From Apostichopus japonicus (Eukaryota; Echinodermata; Holothuroidea; Aspidochirotida; Stichopodidae): a stretch of DNA of 64,000 nucleotides. The notes below the pieces were generated by a model. The model ran no database searches. It was given only the letters and a program-made list of their open reading frames with translations, and had not been told where the DNA came from. The stretch spans positions 38,156,501-38,220,500 of the forward strand of contig NC_092568.1 of NCBI RefSeq assembly GCF_037975245.1, written 5' to 3'. Within the stretch, counting starts at the first letter, position 1; every line of letters begins with the position of its first letter. Made by a program: the position numbers and the translations under genes. Positions 1-12,155 of this stretch are shown piece after piece.

Positions 1-568
1 CGGATATGATTGCCCCGATGACTGACGCACGCACGCACACTCACCGTACTGAGAGTCTGAAGCTAGCTACGTTCGTCCGACTTGTGAACAAACCTCTTAA
101 CATAGTGTTCGTACGCTGCTCATGGGAAGCCTAAAGTGGTCTAAAATTGCCTCAATCGACCTAATTTCTGCATCACATTTACTTCCCTTTGTGTACTCCG
201 ACATCCAAGCCACAAAAAACGAGAGATTTTGTTTGAGAACATATCAAGAAAGATGTTCTCCTGTTTCTTTTCGGCACTTTTCCTGAGGGAGAACACTCGT
301 GCAGCGTGCATGCATGCGGAATGATATATAGCCCTAATGATACACTTGTCTCGAATTAAAGGGAGCTGGAGAAAAACTTGTGATTGCAATGACAGGACAC
401 AACAATAGTGGTATATCATGGCAAGTCAATGTCTTCAACGGTGGTGGTGGTGGGGGGGGGGGGTTTGGGAGGGGGAAAAACTTTTCATAACAATGACAGG
501 ATAAAACAATAGTGACAAAGAAATAAAGAAAGAAAGGGGTGCGGTTGTGGGTGAGGAAAAATGAAAAA

Positions 569-686
569 GTCTACGGCACCTAGTATTCCCAGGCGGTCAC
601 CCATCCAAGTACTGACTAGGCTCGACGCTGCTTGACTTCGGTGATCGGACGAGAACCGGTATATTCAACGTGATATGGTCGTAGAC
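569..686 (-). rRNA. 5S: 5S ribosomal RNA (minus copy 1, description copy)
   Basis: Structural RNA of the large ribosomal subunit, made by RNA polymerase III. Read on the minus strand, the 118-nt core starts GTCTACGACCATATCACG and ends GGTGCCGTAGAC. The two ends pair to form helix I, and one or two U from the following T-run probably complete the mature 119-120 nt RNA. The internal control region is intact: a box A-like stretch around nt 50-64 (AAGTCAAGCAGCGTCG) and a box C-like stretch around nt 80-97 (TGGATGGGTGACCGCC), matching the metazoan 5S promoter bound by TFIIIA. TATAAAAA begins at -30 behind a GC-rich stretch, and TTTTT follows the gene as terminator. The next copy to the right starts 851 bp on. 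Confidence 0.97.
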
Positions 687-1419
687 ATTAGAAAGATGAA
701 ATTTAAGCTTTTTATACCCGCCCGCCCCGAGACTTATTTTGCAAAGTTGAATATTCAACTCTAGACCACCTATATGGTTACTTATCCCATTAAACTAAAC
801 AATGTACATTGTGTTATATGACTTGAGAAGCTATATGGTAGCATATACGCCCGGATATGATTGCCCCGATGACTGACGCACGCACGCACACTCACCGTAC
901 TGAGAGTCTGAAGCTAGCTACGTTCGTCCGACTTGTGAACAAACCTCTTAACATAGTGTTCGTACGCTGCTCATGGGAAGCCTAAAGTGGTCTAAAATTG
1001 CCTCAATCGACCTAATTTCTGCATCACATTTACTTCCCTTTGTGTACTCCGACATCCAAGCCACAAAAAACGAGAGATTTTGTTTGAGAACATATCAAGA
1101 AAGATGTTCTCCTGTTTCTTTTCGGCACTTTTCCTGAGGGAGAACACTCGTGCAGCGTGCATGCATGCGGAATGATATATAGCCCTAATGATACACTTGT
1201 CTCGAATTAAAGGGAGCTGGAGAAAAACTTGTGATTGCAATGACAGGACACAACAATAGTGGTATATCATGGCAAGTCAATGTCTTCAACGGTGGTGGTG
1301 GTGGGGGGGGGGGGTTTGGGAGGGGGAAAAACTTTTCATAACAATGACAGGATAAAACAATAGTGACAAAGAAATAAAGAAAGAAAGGGGTGCGGTTGTG
1401 GGTGAGGAAAAATGAAAAA

Positions 1420-1537
1420 GTCTACGGCACCTAGTATTCCCAGGCGGTCACCCATCCAAGTACTGACTAGGCTCGACGCTGCTTGACTTCGGTGATCGGA
1501 CGAGAACCGGTATATTCAACGTGATATGGTCGTAGAC
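1420..1537 (-). rRNA. 5S: 5S ribosomal RNA (minus copy 2)
   Basis: 118-nt core with no difference seen from 569-686. Next copy starts 852 bp to the right. Confidence 0.96.
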
Positions 1538-2271
1538 ATTAGAAAGATGAAATTTAAGCTTTTTATACCCGCCCGCCCCGAGACTTATTTTGCAAAGTTG
1601 AATATTCAACTCTAGACCACCTATATGGTTACTTATCCCATTAAACTAAACAATGTACATTGTGTTATATGACTTGAGAAGCTATATGGTAGCATATACG
1701 CCCGGATATGATTGCCCCGATGACTGACGCACGCACGCACACTCACCGTACTGAGAGTCTGAAGCTAGCTACGTTCGTCCGACTTGTGAACAAACCTCTT
1801 AACATAGTGTTCGTACGCTGCTCATGGGAAGCCTAAAGTGGTCTAAAATTGCCTCAATCGACCTAATTTCTGCATCACATTTACTTCCCTTTGTGTACTC
1901 CGACATCCAAGCCACAAAAAACGAGAGATTTTGTTTGAGAACATATCAAGAAAGATGTTCTCCTGTTTCTTTTCGGCACTTTTCCTGAGGGAGAACACTC
2001 GTGCAGCGTGCATGCATGCGGAATGATATATAGCCCTAATGATACACTTGTCTCGAATTAAAGGGAGCTGGAGAAAAACTTGTGATTGCAATGACAGGAC
2101 ACAACAATAGTGGTATATCATGGCAAGTCAATGTCTTCAACGGTGGTGGTGGTGGGGGGGGGGGGGTTTGGGAGGGGGAAAAACTTTTCATAACAATGAC
2201 AGGATAAAACAATAGTGACAAAGAAATAAAGAAAGAAAGGGGTGCGGTTGTGGGTGAGGAAAAATGAAAAA

Positions 2272-2389
2272 GTCTACGGCACCTAGTATTCCCAGGCGGT
2301 CACCCATCCAAGTACTGACTAGGCTCGACGCTGCTTGACTTCGGTGATCGGACGAGAACCGGTATATTCAACGTGATATGGTCGTAGAC
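2272..2389 (-). rRNA. 5S: 5S ribosomal RNA (minus copy 3)
   Basis: Intact 118-nt core. Next copy starts 850 bp to the right. Confidence 0.96.
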
Positions 2390-3121
2390 ATTAGAAAGAT
2401 GAAATTTAAGCTTTTTATACCCGCCCGCCCCGAGACTTATTTTGCAAAGTTGAATATTCAACTCTAGACCACCTATATGGTTACTTATCCCATTAAACTA
2501 AACAATGTACATTGTGTTATATGACTTGAGAAGCTATATGGTAGCATATACGCCCGGATATGATTGCCCCGATGACTGACGCACGCACGCACACTCACCG
2601 TACTGAGAGTCTGAAGCTAGCTACGTTCGTCCGACTTGTGAACAAACCTCTTAACATAGTGTTCGTACGCTGCTCATGGGAAGCCTAAAGTGGTCTAAAA
2701 TTGCCTCAATCGACCTAATTTCTGCATCACATTTACTTCCCTTTGTGTACTCCGACATCCAAGCCACAAAAAACGAGAGATTTTGTTTGAGAACATATCA
2801 AGAAAGATGTTCTCCTGTTTCTTTTCGGCACTTTTCCTGAGGGAGAACACTCGTGCAGCGTGCATGCATGCGGAATGATATATAGCCCTAATGATACACT
2901 TGTCTCGAATTAAAGGGAGCTGGAGAAAAACTTGTGATTGCAATGACAGGACACAACAATAGTGGTATATCATGGCAAGTCAATGTCTTCAACGGTGGTG
3001 GTGGTGGGGGGGGGGGTTTGGGAGGGGGAAAAACTTTTCATAACAATGACAGGATAAAACAATAGTGACAAAGAAATAAAGAAAGAAAGGGGTGCGGTTG
3101 TGGGTGAGGAAAAATGAAAAA

Positions 3122-3239
3122 GTCTACGGCACCTAGTATTCCCAGGCGGTCACCCATCCAAGTACTGACTAGGCTCGACGCTGCTTGACTTCGGTGATCG
3201 GACGAGAACCGGTATATTCAACGTGATATGGTCGTAGAC
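3122..3239 (-). rRNA. 5S: 5S ribosomal RNA (minus copy 4)
   Basis: Intact 118-nt core. Next copy starts 854 bp on; the extra length is in the spacer G-run. Confidence 0.96.
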
Positions 3240-3975
3240 ATTAGAAAGATGAAATTTAAGCTTTTTATACCCGCCCGCCCCGAGACTTATTTTGCAAAGT
3301 TGAATATTCAACTCTAGACCACCTATATGGTTACTTATCCCATTAAACTAAACAATGTACATTGTGTTATATGACTTGAGAAGCTATATGGTAGCATATA
3401 CGCCCGGATATGATTGCCCCGATGACTGACGCACGCACGCACACTCACCGTACTGAGAGTCTGAAGCTAGCTACGTTCGTCCGACTTGTGAACAAACCTC
3501 TTAACATAGTGTTCGTACGCTGCTCATGGGAAGCCTAAAGTGGTCTAAAATTGCCTCAATCGACCTAATTTCTGCATCACATTTACTTCCCTTTGTGTAC
3601 TCCGACATCCAAGCCACAAAAAACGAGAGATTTTGTTTGAGAACATATCAAGAAAGATGTTCTCCTGTTTCTTTTCGGCACTTTTCCTGAGGGAGAACAC
3701 TCGTGCAGCGTGCATGCATGCGGAATGATATATAGCCCTAATGATACACTTGTCTCGAATTAAAGGGAGCTGGAGAAAAACTTGTGATTGCAATGACAGG
3801 ACACAACAATAGTGGTATATCATGGCAAGTCAATGTCTTCAACGGTGGTGGTGGTGGGGGGGGGGGGGGGTTTGGGAGGGGGAAAAACTTTTCATAACAA
3901 TGACAGGATAAAACAATAGTGACAAAGAAATAAAGAAAGAAAGGGGTGCGGTTGTGGGTGAGGAAAAATGAAAAA

Positions 3976-4093
3976 GTCTACGGCACCTAGTATTCCCAGG
4001 CGGTCACCCATCCAAGTACTGACTAGGCTCGACGCTGCTTGACTTCGGTGATCGGACGAGAACCGGTATATTCAACGTGATATGGTCGTAGAC
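3976..4093 (-). rRNA. 5S: 5S ribosomal RNA (minus copy 5)
   Basis: Intact 118-nt core. Next copy starts 852 bp to the right. Confidence 0.96.
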
Positions 4094-4827
4094 ATTAGAA
4101 AGATGAAATTTAAGCTTTTTATACCCGCCCGCCCCGAGACTTATTTTGCAAAGTTGAATATTCAACTCTAGACCACCTATATGGTTACTTATCCCATTAA
4201 ACTAAACAATGTACATTGTGTTATATGACTTGAGAAGCTATATGGTAGCATATACGCCCGGATATGATTGCCCCGATGACTGACGCACGCACGCACACTC
4301 ACCGTACTGAGAGTCTGAAGCTAGCTACGTTCGTCCGACTTGTGAACAAACCTCTTAACATAGTGTTCGTACGCTGCTCATGGGAAGCCTAAAGTGGTCT
4401 AAAATTGCCTCAATCGACCTAATTTCTGCATCACATTTACTTCCCTTTGTGTACTCCGACATCCAAGCCACAAAAAACGAGAGATTTTGTTTGAGAACAT
4501 ATCAAGAAAGATGTTCTCCTGTTTCTTTTCGGCACTTTTCCTGAGGGAGAACACTCGTGCAGCGTGCATGCATGCGGAATGATATATAGCCCTAATGATA
4601 CACTTGTCTCGAATTAAAGGGAGCTGGAGAAAAACTTGTGATTGCAATGACAGGACACAACAATAGTGGTATATCATGGCAAGTCAATGTCTTCAACGGT
4701 GGTGGTGGTGGGGGGGGGGGGGTTTGGGAGGGGGAAAAACTTTTCATAACAATGACAGGATAAAACAATAGTGACAAAGAAATAAAGAAAGAAAGGGGTG
4801 CGGTTGTGGGTGAGGAAAAATGAAAAA

Positions 4828-4945
4828 GTCTACGGCACCTAGTATTCCCAGGCGGTCACCCATCCAAGTACTGACTAGGCTCGACGCTGCTTGACTTCGG
4901 TGATCGGACGAGAACCGGTATATTCAACGTGATATGGTCGTAGAC
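4828..4945 (-). rRNA. 5S: 5S ribosomal RNA (minus copy 6)
   Basis: Intact 118-nt core. Next copy starts 851 bp to the right. Confidence 0.96.
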
Positions 4946-5678
4946 ATTAGAAAGATGAAATTTAAGCTTTTTATACCCGCCCGCCCCGAGACTTATTTTG
5001 CAAAGTTGAATATTCAACTCTAGACCACCTATATGGTTACTTATCCCATTAAACTAAACAATGTACATTGTGTTATATGACTTGAGAAGCTATATGGTAG
5101 CATATACGCCCGGATATGATTGCCCCGATGACTGACGCACGCACGCACACTCACCGTACTGAGAGTCTGAAGCTAGCTACGTTCGTCCGACTTGTGAACA
5201 AACCTCTTAACATAGTGTTCGTACGCTGCTCATGGGAAGCCTAAAGTGGTCTAAAATTGCCTCAATCGACCTAATTTCTGCATCACATTTACTTCCCTTT
5301 GTGTACTCCGACATCCAAGCCACAAAAAACGAGAGATTTTGTTTGAGAACATATCAAGAAAGATGTTCTCCTGTTTCTTTTCGGCACTTTTCCTGAGGGA
5401 GAACACTCGTGCAGCGTGCATGCATGCGGAATGATATATAGCCCTAATGATACACTTGTCTCGAATTAAAGGGAGCTGGAGAAAAACTTGTGATTGCAAT
5501 GACAGGACACAACAATAGTGGTATATCATGGCAAGTCAATGTCTTCAACGGTGGTGGTGGTGGGGGGGGGGGGTTTGGGAGGGGGAAAAACTTTTCATAA
5601 CAATGACAGGATAAAACAATAGTGACAAAGAAATAAAGAAAGAAAGGGGTGCGGTTGTGGGTGAGGAAAAATGAAAAA

Positions 5679-5796
5679 GTCTACGGCACCTAGTATTCCC
5701 AGGCGGTCACCCATCCAAGTACTGACTAGGCTCGACGCTGCTTGACTTCGGTGATCGGACGAGAACCGGTATATTCAACGTGATATGGTCGTAGAC
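5679..5796 (-). rRNA. 5S: 5S ribosomal RNA (minus copy 7)
   Basis: Intact 118-nt core. Next copy starts 854 bp to the right, with a longer G-run. Confidence 0.96.
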
Positions 5797-6532
5797 ATTA
5801 GAAAGATGAAATTTAAGCTTTTTATACCCGCCCGCCCCGAGACTTATTTTGCAAAGTTGAATATTCAACTCTAGACCACCTATATGGTTACTTATCCCAT
5901 TAAACTAAACAATGTACATTGTGTTATATGACTTGAGAAGCTATATGGTAGCATATACGCCCGGATATGATTGCCCCGATGACTGACGCACGCACGCACA
6001 CTCACCGTACTGAGAGTCTGAAGCTAGCTACGTTCGTCCGACTTGTGAACAAACCTCTTAACATAGTGTTCGTACGCTGCTCATGGGAAGCCTAAAGTGG
6101 TCTAAAATTGCCTCAATCGACCTAATTTCTGCATCACATTTACTTCCCTTTGTGTACTCCGACATCCAAGCCACAAAAAACGAGAGATTTTGTTTGAGAA
6201 CATATCAAGAAAGATGTTCTCCTGTTTCTTTTCGGCACTTTTCCTGAGGGAGAACACTCGTGCAGCGTGCATGCATGCGGAATGATATATAGCCCTAATG
6301 ATACACTTGTCTCGAATTAAAGGGAGCTGGAGAAAAACTTGTGATTGCAATGACAGGACACAACAATAGTGGTATATCATGGCAAGTCAATGTCTTCAAC
6401 GGTGGTGGTGGTGGGGGGGGGGGGGGGTTTGGGAGGGGGAAAAACTTTTCATAACAATGACAGGATAAAACAATAGTGACAAAGAAATAAAGAAAGAAAG
6501 GGGTGCGGTTGTGGGTGAGGAAAAATGAAAAA

Positions 6533-6650
6533 GTCTACGGCACCTAGTATTCCCAGGCGGTCACCCATCCAAGTACTGACTAGGCTCGACGCTGCTTGAC
6601 TTCGGTGATCGGACGAGAACCGGTATATTCAACGTGATATGGTCGTAGAC
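6533..6650 (-). rRNA. 5S: 5S ribosomal RNA (minus copy 8)
   Basis: Intact 118-nt core. Next copy starts 851 bp to the right. Confidence 0.96.
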
Positions 6651-7383
6651 ATTAGAAAGATGAAATTTAAGCTTTTTATACCCGCCCGCCCCGAGACTTA
6701 TTTTGCAAAGTTGAATATTCAACTCTAGACCACCTATATGGTTACTTATCCCATTAAACTAAACAATGTACATTGTGTTATATGACTTGAGAAGCTATAT
6801 GGTAGCATATACGCCCGGATATGATTGCCCCGATGACTGACGCACGCACGCACACTCACCGTACTGAGAGTCTGAAGCTAGCTACGTTCGTCCGACTTGT
6901 GAACAAACCTCTTAACATAGTGTTCGTACGCTGCTCATGGGAAGCCTAAAGTGGTCTAAAATTGCCTCAATCGACCTAATTTCTGCATCACATTTACTTC
7001 CCTTTGTGTACTCCGACATCCAAGCCACAAAAAACGAGAGATTTTGTTTGAGAACATATCAAGAAAGATGTTCTCCTGTTTCTTTTCGGCACTTTTCCTG
7101 AGGGAGAACACTCGTGCAGCGTGCATGCATGCGGAATGATATATAGCCCTAATGATACACTTGTCTCGAATTAAAGGGAGCTGGAGAAAAACTTGTGATT
7201 GCAATGACAGGACACAACAATAGTGGTATATCATGGCAAGTCAATGTCTTCAACGGTGGTGGTGGTGGGGGGGGGGGGTTTGGGAGGGGGAAAAACTTTT
7301 CATAACAATGACAGGATAAAACAATAGTGACAAAGAAATAAAGAAAGAAAGGGGTGCGGTTGTGGGTGAGGAAAAATGAAAAA

Positions 7384-7501
7384 GTCTACGGCACCTAGTA
7401 TTCCCAGGCGGTCACCCATCCAAGTACTGACTAGGCTCGACGCTGCTTGACTTCGGTGATCGGACGAGAACCGGTATATTCAACGTGATATGGTCGTAGA
7501 C
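7384..7501 (-). rRNA. 5S: 5S ribosomal RNA (minus copy 9)
   Basis: Intact 118-nt core. Next copy starts 850 bp to the right. Confidence 0.96.
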
Positions 7502-8233
7502 ATTAGAAAGATGAAATTTAAGCTTTTTATACCCGCCCGCCCCGAGACTTATTTTGCAAAGTTGAATATTCAACTCTAGACCACCTATATGGTTACTTAT
7601 CCCATTAAACTAAACAATGTACATTGTGTTATATGACTTGAGAAGCTATATGGTAGCATATACGCCCGGATATGATTGCCCCGATGACTGACGCACGCAC
7701 GCACACTCACCGTACTGAGAGTCTGAAGCTAGCTACGTTCGTCCGACTTGTGAACAAACCTCTTAACATAGTGTTCGTACGCTGCTCATGGGAAGCCTAA
7801 AGTGGTCTAAAATTGCCTCAATCGACCTAATTTCTGCATCACATTTACTTCCCTTTGTGTACTCCGACATCCAAGCCACAAAAAACGAGAGATTTTGTTT
7901 GAGAACATATCAAGAAAGATGTTCTCCTGTTTCTTTTCGGCACTTTTCCTGAGGGAGAACACTCGTGCAGCGTGCATGCATGCGGAATGATATATAGCCC
8001 TAATGATACACTTGTCTCGAATTAAAGGGAGCTGGAGAAAAACTTGTGATTGCAATGACAGGACACAACAATAGTGGTATATCATGGCAAGTCAATGTCT
8101 TCAACGGTGGTGGTGGTGGGGGGGGGGGTTTGGGAGGGGGAAAAACTTTTCATAACAATGACAGGATAAAACAATAGTGACAAAGAAATAAAGAAAGAAA
8201 GGGGTGCGGTTGTGGGTGAGGAAAAATGAAAAA

Positions 8234-8351
8234 GTCTACGGCACCTAGTATTCCCAGGCGGTCACCCATCCAAGTACTGACTAGGCTCGACGCTGCTTGA
8301 CTTCGGTGATCGGACGAGAACCGGTATATTCAACGTGATATGGTCGTAGAC
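8234..8351 (-). rRNA. 5S: 5S ribosomal RNA (minus copy 10)
   Basis: Intact 118-nt core with a normal upstream region to about 260 bp, where the DNA transposon at 8617-9862 begins. The next copy is therefore 2101 bp away, one normal unit plus the insertion. Confidence 0.96.
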
Positions 8352-8615
8352 ATTAGAAAGATGAAATTTAAGCTTTTTATACCCGCCCGCCCCGAGACTT
8401 ATTTTGCAAAGTTGAATATTCAACTCTAGACCACCTATATGGTTACTTATCCCATTAAACTAAACAATGTACATTGTGTTATATGACTTGAGAAGCTATA
8501 TGGTAGCATATACGCCCGGATATGATTGCCCCGATGACTGACGCACGCACGCACACTCACCGTACTGAGAGTCTGAAGCTAGCTACGTTCGTCCGACTTG
8601 TGAACAAACCTCTTA

Positions 8616-8632
8616 AAGGAATTGTCTGGTGG
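8616..8632 (+). repeat. left terminal inverted repeat of the DNA transposon
   Basis: AAGGAATTGTCTGGTGG. It pairs with the inverted right end except for one extra A. Whether the first A belongs to the element or to the target duplication is ambiguous. Confidence 0.85.
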
Positions 8633-9072
8633 AAGATTTTGATACATTGTCCTTGTAGTTATTATTTTTCTCTTTCTAACCATGTAAAAATTGTCCCCAT
8701 TCGACGTTTTCTTCTTGTAGAAATCTGGTTTTCAAATTCACCAGTTTCTCACCAAAAGTACCGTTTGTTCGAACGCTTCAATATGGTGATTGACGTAGTG
8801 CTTGCAGATAGGCAAAACAGGCGACTTGAAGTTAGCACTCCCAATTCCGCAGCAAATTAACTCACGTGTAAGCACATTGAATTGCCTCATATATATAACG
8901 TACATACTGGCGAACGTATATACTACGATGCTCAGTTGGTGTATAGCGTTACACATAGTACACTCACACTCAAACCACAGTTCATTAACTGTTCGTCGAA
9001 ATCGCTGAAATAAATTTCACGGATCAAATTAACAGTAAAAGGAAACTTATAAAGTATTCGTTAAACCGAAAG

Positions 9073-9555
9073 ATGAAACTTGGCGGGATCGATGTCATCG
9101 CAGAACTGTCCGATTGTAACGCTAGAGTAGCCTATACACGCGAACATTCTTCGCGCTGGAGCTGGATACCGCGATGTATAAACAACGAAGAGCCTGCTGT
9201 TAAAACTTATCTTGTGTTACACAAAGACCACGAAACCACCGATCTACTACATATATTGCGGCTTAAGGAGTTTTTTAAATTATATCTAATTTATAAGAAA
9301 TTTCACCGGAAATTATTGAAGAAATTGATCGATTCGTTGTCAGAGCAGAATATAGCACTGAGAAGCTTAGGCTTCGCAGAACTGTCCGATTGTGAACGTT
9401 TGAGTATAGCCTACATGCGAACATTTTTCGCGTTGGAGCTGGATAGCGCGATGTATAGCCTGAACAACTCAGAGTCTGCTGTTAAAATTTACCTTGTGTT
9501 ACACAAAGACCACGGAACCACCGCTCAAGTACATGGCGGCTTAAGGAGTTTTTGA
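9073..9555 (+). CDS. unidentified 160-residue open frame inside the DNA transposon
   Basis: I do not recognise this protein. The frame runs over both internal direct repeats, so the product holds two related segments: residues about 11-100 begin AELSDC and contain TYLVLHKDHETT; residues from about 103 begin AELSDC and contain IYLVLHKDHGTT. The first segment continues into a basic, lysine- and leucine-rich stretch (KLYLIYKKFHRKLLKKLID). The second copy diverges and stops in the matching place. No signal peptide or membrane segment is evident, and no transposase catalytic motif is seen. It may be captured host coding sequence, a remnant of the element's own gene, or a chance frame. The in-frame duplication and shared LVLHKDH segment are the only support for coding. 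Confidence 0.25.
   Translation: MKLGGIDVIAELSDCNARVAYTREHSSRWSWIPRCINNEEPAVKTYLVLHKDHETTDLLHILRLKEFFKLYLIYKKFHRKLLKKLIDSLSEQNIALRSLGFAELSDCERLSIAYMRTFFALELDSAMYSLNNSESAVKIYLVLHKDHGTTAQVHGGLRSF
9098..9326 (+). repeat. internal direct repeat of the transposon, copy 1
   Basis: About 229 bp from TCGCAGAACTGTCCGATTGT to GAAGAAATT. It is matched with scattered substitutions and small indels by 9374-9604, 276 bp further on. Shared landmarks are GAGCTGGATA, CTTGTGTTACACAAAGACCA and AAATTTCACCGGAAATTA. Confidence 0.85.
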
Positions 9556-9604
9556 AAACATATCTAATTTTTAAGAAATTTCACCGGAAATTAAGGAAGA
9601 AATT
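9374..9604 (+). repeat. internal direct repeat of the transposon, copy 2
   Basis: Second copy of the 9098-9326 repeat. The offset of 276 bp equals 92 codons, so the beginnings of both copies are read in the same frame. Confidence 0.85.
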
Positions 9605-9846
9605 TATCTGTATACAAACGCTGTTTTTGTTGTGATTACCGTATAGGTACTGTGCGGAGGGTGGGTTATGACGCAATCTGCTATGGCAGAGCTGACGTCA
9701 CGTATTGTACTGTTCAAATCATTTTTGAAATGTCTATCCATAACGATTAAAAAATCGTTTCTCTGTCAAACGCAACATTAGCGTTCTCATACTTTGACAA
9801 CATGTTTGGAAAATTATTTACTATTTTTTAAGGTAACTTCTTTGGG

Positions 9847-9862
9847 CCACCAGACAATCCTT
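9847..9862 (-). repeat. right terminal inverted repeat of the DNA transposon
   Basis: CCACCAGACAATCCTT, the inverse of the left end. It is followed directly by TTAACATAG, where the normal spacer resumes. Confidence 0.85.
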
Positions 9863-9866
9863 TTAA

Positions 9867-10334
9867 CATAGTGTTCGTACGCTGCTCATGGGAAGCCTAA
9901 AGTGGTCTAAAATTGCCTCAATCGACCTAATTTCTGCATCACATTTACTTCCCTTTGTGTACTCCGACATCCAAGCCACAAAAAACGAGAGATTTTGTTT
10001 GAGAACATATCAAGAAAGATGTTCTCCTGTTTCTTTTCGGCACTTTTCCTGAGGGAGAACACTCGTGCAGCGTGCATGCATGCGGAATGATATATAGCCC
10101 TAATGATACACTTGTCTCGAATTAAAGGGAGCTGGAGAAAAACTTGTGATTGCAATGACAGGACACAACAATAGTGGTATATCATGGCAAGTCAATGTCT
10201 TCAACGGTGGTGGTGGTGGGGGGGGGGGGTTTGGGAGGGGGAAAAACTTTTCATAACAATGACAGGATAAAACAATAGTGACAAAGAAATAAAGAAAGAA
10301 AGGGGTGCGGTTGTGGGTGAGGAAAAATGAAAAA
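9867..10334. other. normal spacer resuming after the DNA transposon
   Basis: From ACATAGTGTTCG onwards the spacer matches that of other units with no further rearrangement; it holds no gene. Confidence 0.9.
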
Positions 10335-10452
10335 GTCTACGGCACCTAGTATTCCCAGGCGGTCACCCATCCAAGTACTGACTAGGCTCGACGCTGCTTG
10401 ACTTCGGTGATCGGACGAGAACCGGTATATTCAACGTGATATGGTCGTAGAC
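10335..10452 (-). rRNA. 5S: 5S ribosomal RNA (minus copy 11)
   Basis: Intact 118-nt core, the first copy right of the DNA transposon, which lies in its 3' spacer. Next copy starts 851 bp on. Confidence 0.96.
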
Positions 10453-11185
10453 ATTAGAAAGATGAAATTTAAGCTTTTTATACCCGCCCGCCCCGAGACT
10501 TATTTTGCAAAGTTGAATATTCAACTCTAGACCACCTATATGGTTACTTATCCCATTAAACTAAACAATGTACATTGTGTTATATGACTTGAGAAGCTAT
10601 ATGGTAGCATATACGCCCGGATATGATTGCCCCGATGACTGACGCACGCACGCACACTCACCGTACTGAGAGTCTGAAGCTAGCTACGTTCGTCCGACTT
10701 GTGAACAAACCTCTTAACATAGTGTTCGTACGCTGCTCATGGGAAGCCTAAAGTGGTCTAAAATTGCCTCAATCGACCTAATTTCTGCATCACATTTACT
10801 TCCCTTTGTGTACTCCGACATCCAAGCCACAAAAAACGAGAGATTTTGTTTGAGAACATATCAAGAAAGATGTTCTCCTGTTTCTTTTCGGCACTTTTCC
10901 TGAGGGAGAACACTCGTGCAGCGTGCATGCATGCGGAATGATATATAGCCCTAATGATACACTTGTCTCGAATTAAAGGGAGCTGGAGAAAAACTTGTGA
11001 TTGCAATGACAGGACACAACAATAGTGGTATATCATGGCAAGTCAATGTCTTCAACGGTGGTGGTGGTGGGGGGGGGGGGTTTGGGAGGGGGAAAAACTT
11101 TTCATAACAATGACAGGATAAAACAATAGTGACAAAGAAATAAAGAAAGAAAGGGGTGCGGTTGTGGGTGAGGAAAAATGAAAAA

Positions 11186-11303
11186 GTCTACGGCACCTAG
11201 TATTCCCAGGCGGTCACCCATCCAAGTACTGACTAGGCTCGACGCTGCTTGACTTCGGTGATCGGACGAGAACCGGTATATTCAACGTGATATGGTCGTA
11301 GAC
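11186..11303 (-). rRNA. 5S: 5S ribosomal RNA (minus copy 12)
   Basis: Intact 118-nt core. Next copy starts 852 bp to the right. Confidence 0.96.
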
Positions 11304-12037
11304 ATTAGAAAGATGAAATTTAAGCTTTTTATACCCGCCCGCCCCGAGACTTATTTTGCAAAGTTGAATATTCAACTCTAGACCACCTATATGGTTACTT
11401 ATCCCATTAAACTAAACAATGTACATTGTGTTATATGACTTGAGAAGCTATATGGTAGCATATACGCCCGGATATGATTGCCCCGATGACTGACGCACGC
11501 ACGCACACTCACCGTACTGAGAGTCTGAAGCTAGCTACGTTCGTCCGACTTGTGAACAAACCTCTTAACATAGTGTTCGTACGCTGCTCATGGGAAGCCT
11601 AAAGTGGTCTAAAATTGCCTCAATCGACCTAATTTCTGCATCACATTTACTTCCCTTTGTGTACTCCGACATCCAAGCCACAAAAAACGAGAGATTTTGT
11701 TTGAGAACATATCAAGAAAGATGTTCTCCTGTTTCTTTTCGGCACTTTTCCTGAGGGAGAACACTCGTGCAGCGTGCATGCATGCGGAATGATATATAGC
11801 CCTAATGATACACTTGTCTCGAATTAAAGGGAGCTGGAGAAAAACTTGTGATTGCAATGACAGGACACAACAATAGTGGTATATCATGGCAAGTCAATGT
11901 CTTCAACGGTGGTGGTGGTGGGGGGGGGGGGGTTTGGGAGGGGGAAAAACTTTTCATAACAATGACAGGATAAAACAATAGTGACAAAGAAATAAAGAAA
12001 GAAAGGGGTGCGGTTGTGGGTGAGGAAAAATGAAAAA

Positions 12038-12155
12038 GTCTACGGCACCTAGTATTCCCAGGCGGTCACCCATCCAAGTACTGACTAGGCTCGACGCTGC
12101 TTGACTTCGGTGATCGGACGAGAACCGGTATATTCAACGTGATATGGTCGTAGAC
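12038..12155 (-). rRNA. 5S: 5S ribosomal RNA (minus copy 13)
   Basis: Intact 118-nt core. Next copy starts 850 bp to the right. Confidence 0.96.

Larger units (their letters stand above)
8617..9862. mobile_element. non-autonomous DNA transposon in the 5S spacer
   Basis: A 1.25-kb block absent from every other unit. Its left end AAGGAATTGTCTGGTGG (from 8616) and the inverted right end AAGGATTGTCTGGTGG (ending 9862) form terminal inverted repeats of 16-17 bp with one indel. The empty site in other units is CCTCTTAACATAG; here TTA(A) stands on both sides (8613-8616 and 9863-9866), so the insertion made a 3- or 4-bp duplication. Counting it as TTA makes the two ends symmetrical and fits PIF/Harbinger-like TWA duplications; counting it as TTAA would fit piggyBac or Sola3. 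I cannot choose from one copy. There is no recognisable transposase, so the element depends on another source. It contains two direct repeats and one open frame, listed separately. Confidence 0.88.

Noticed and set aside
992-1270. A 92-codon open frame (MIYHYCCVLSL...) repeated identically in nearly every spacer on the strand of the 5S gene
   Set aside because: Identity follows from homogenisation of the whole unit, not protein selection. One-base indels break it freely in several units, it overlaps the internal duplication and hairpin module, and it resembles no family I know.
2036-2221. A frame of about 61 codons with a polyproline run (SQTPPPPPPPP) in many spacers
   Set aside because: The prolines are the translation of the variable C homopolymer and ACC repeats. 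The frame appears or vanishes with run length.
8522-8860. A 112-codon frame crossing the left boundary of the DNA transposon
   Set aside because: It begins in array spacer and runs by chance into the element. Neither half resembles a known protein.
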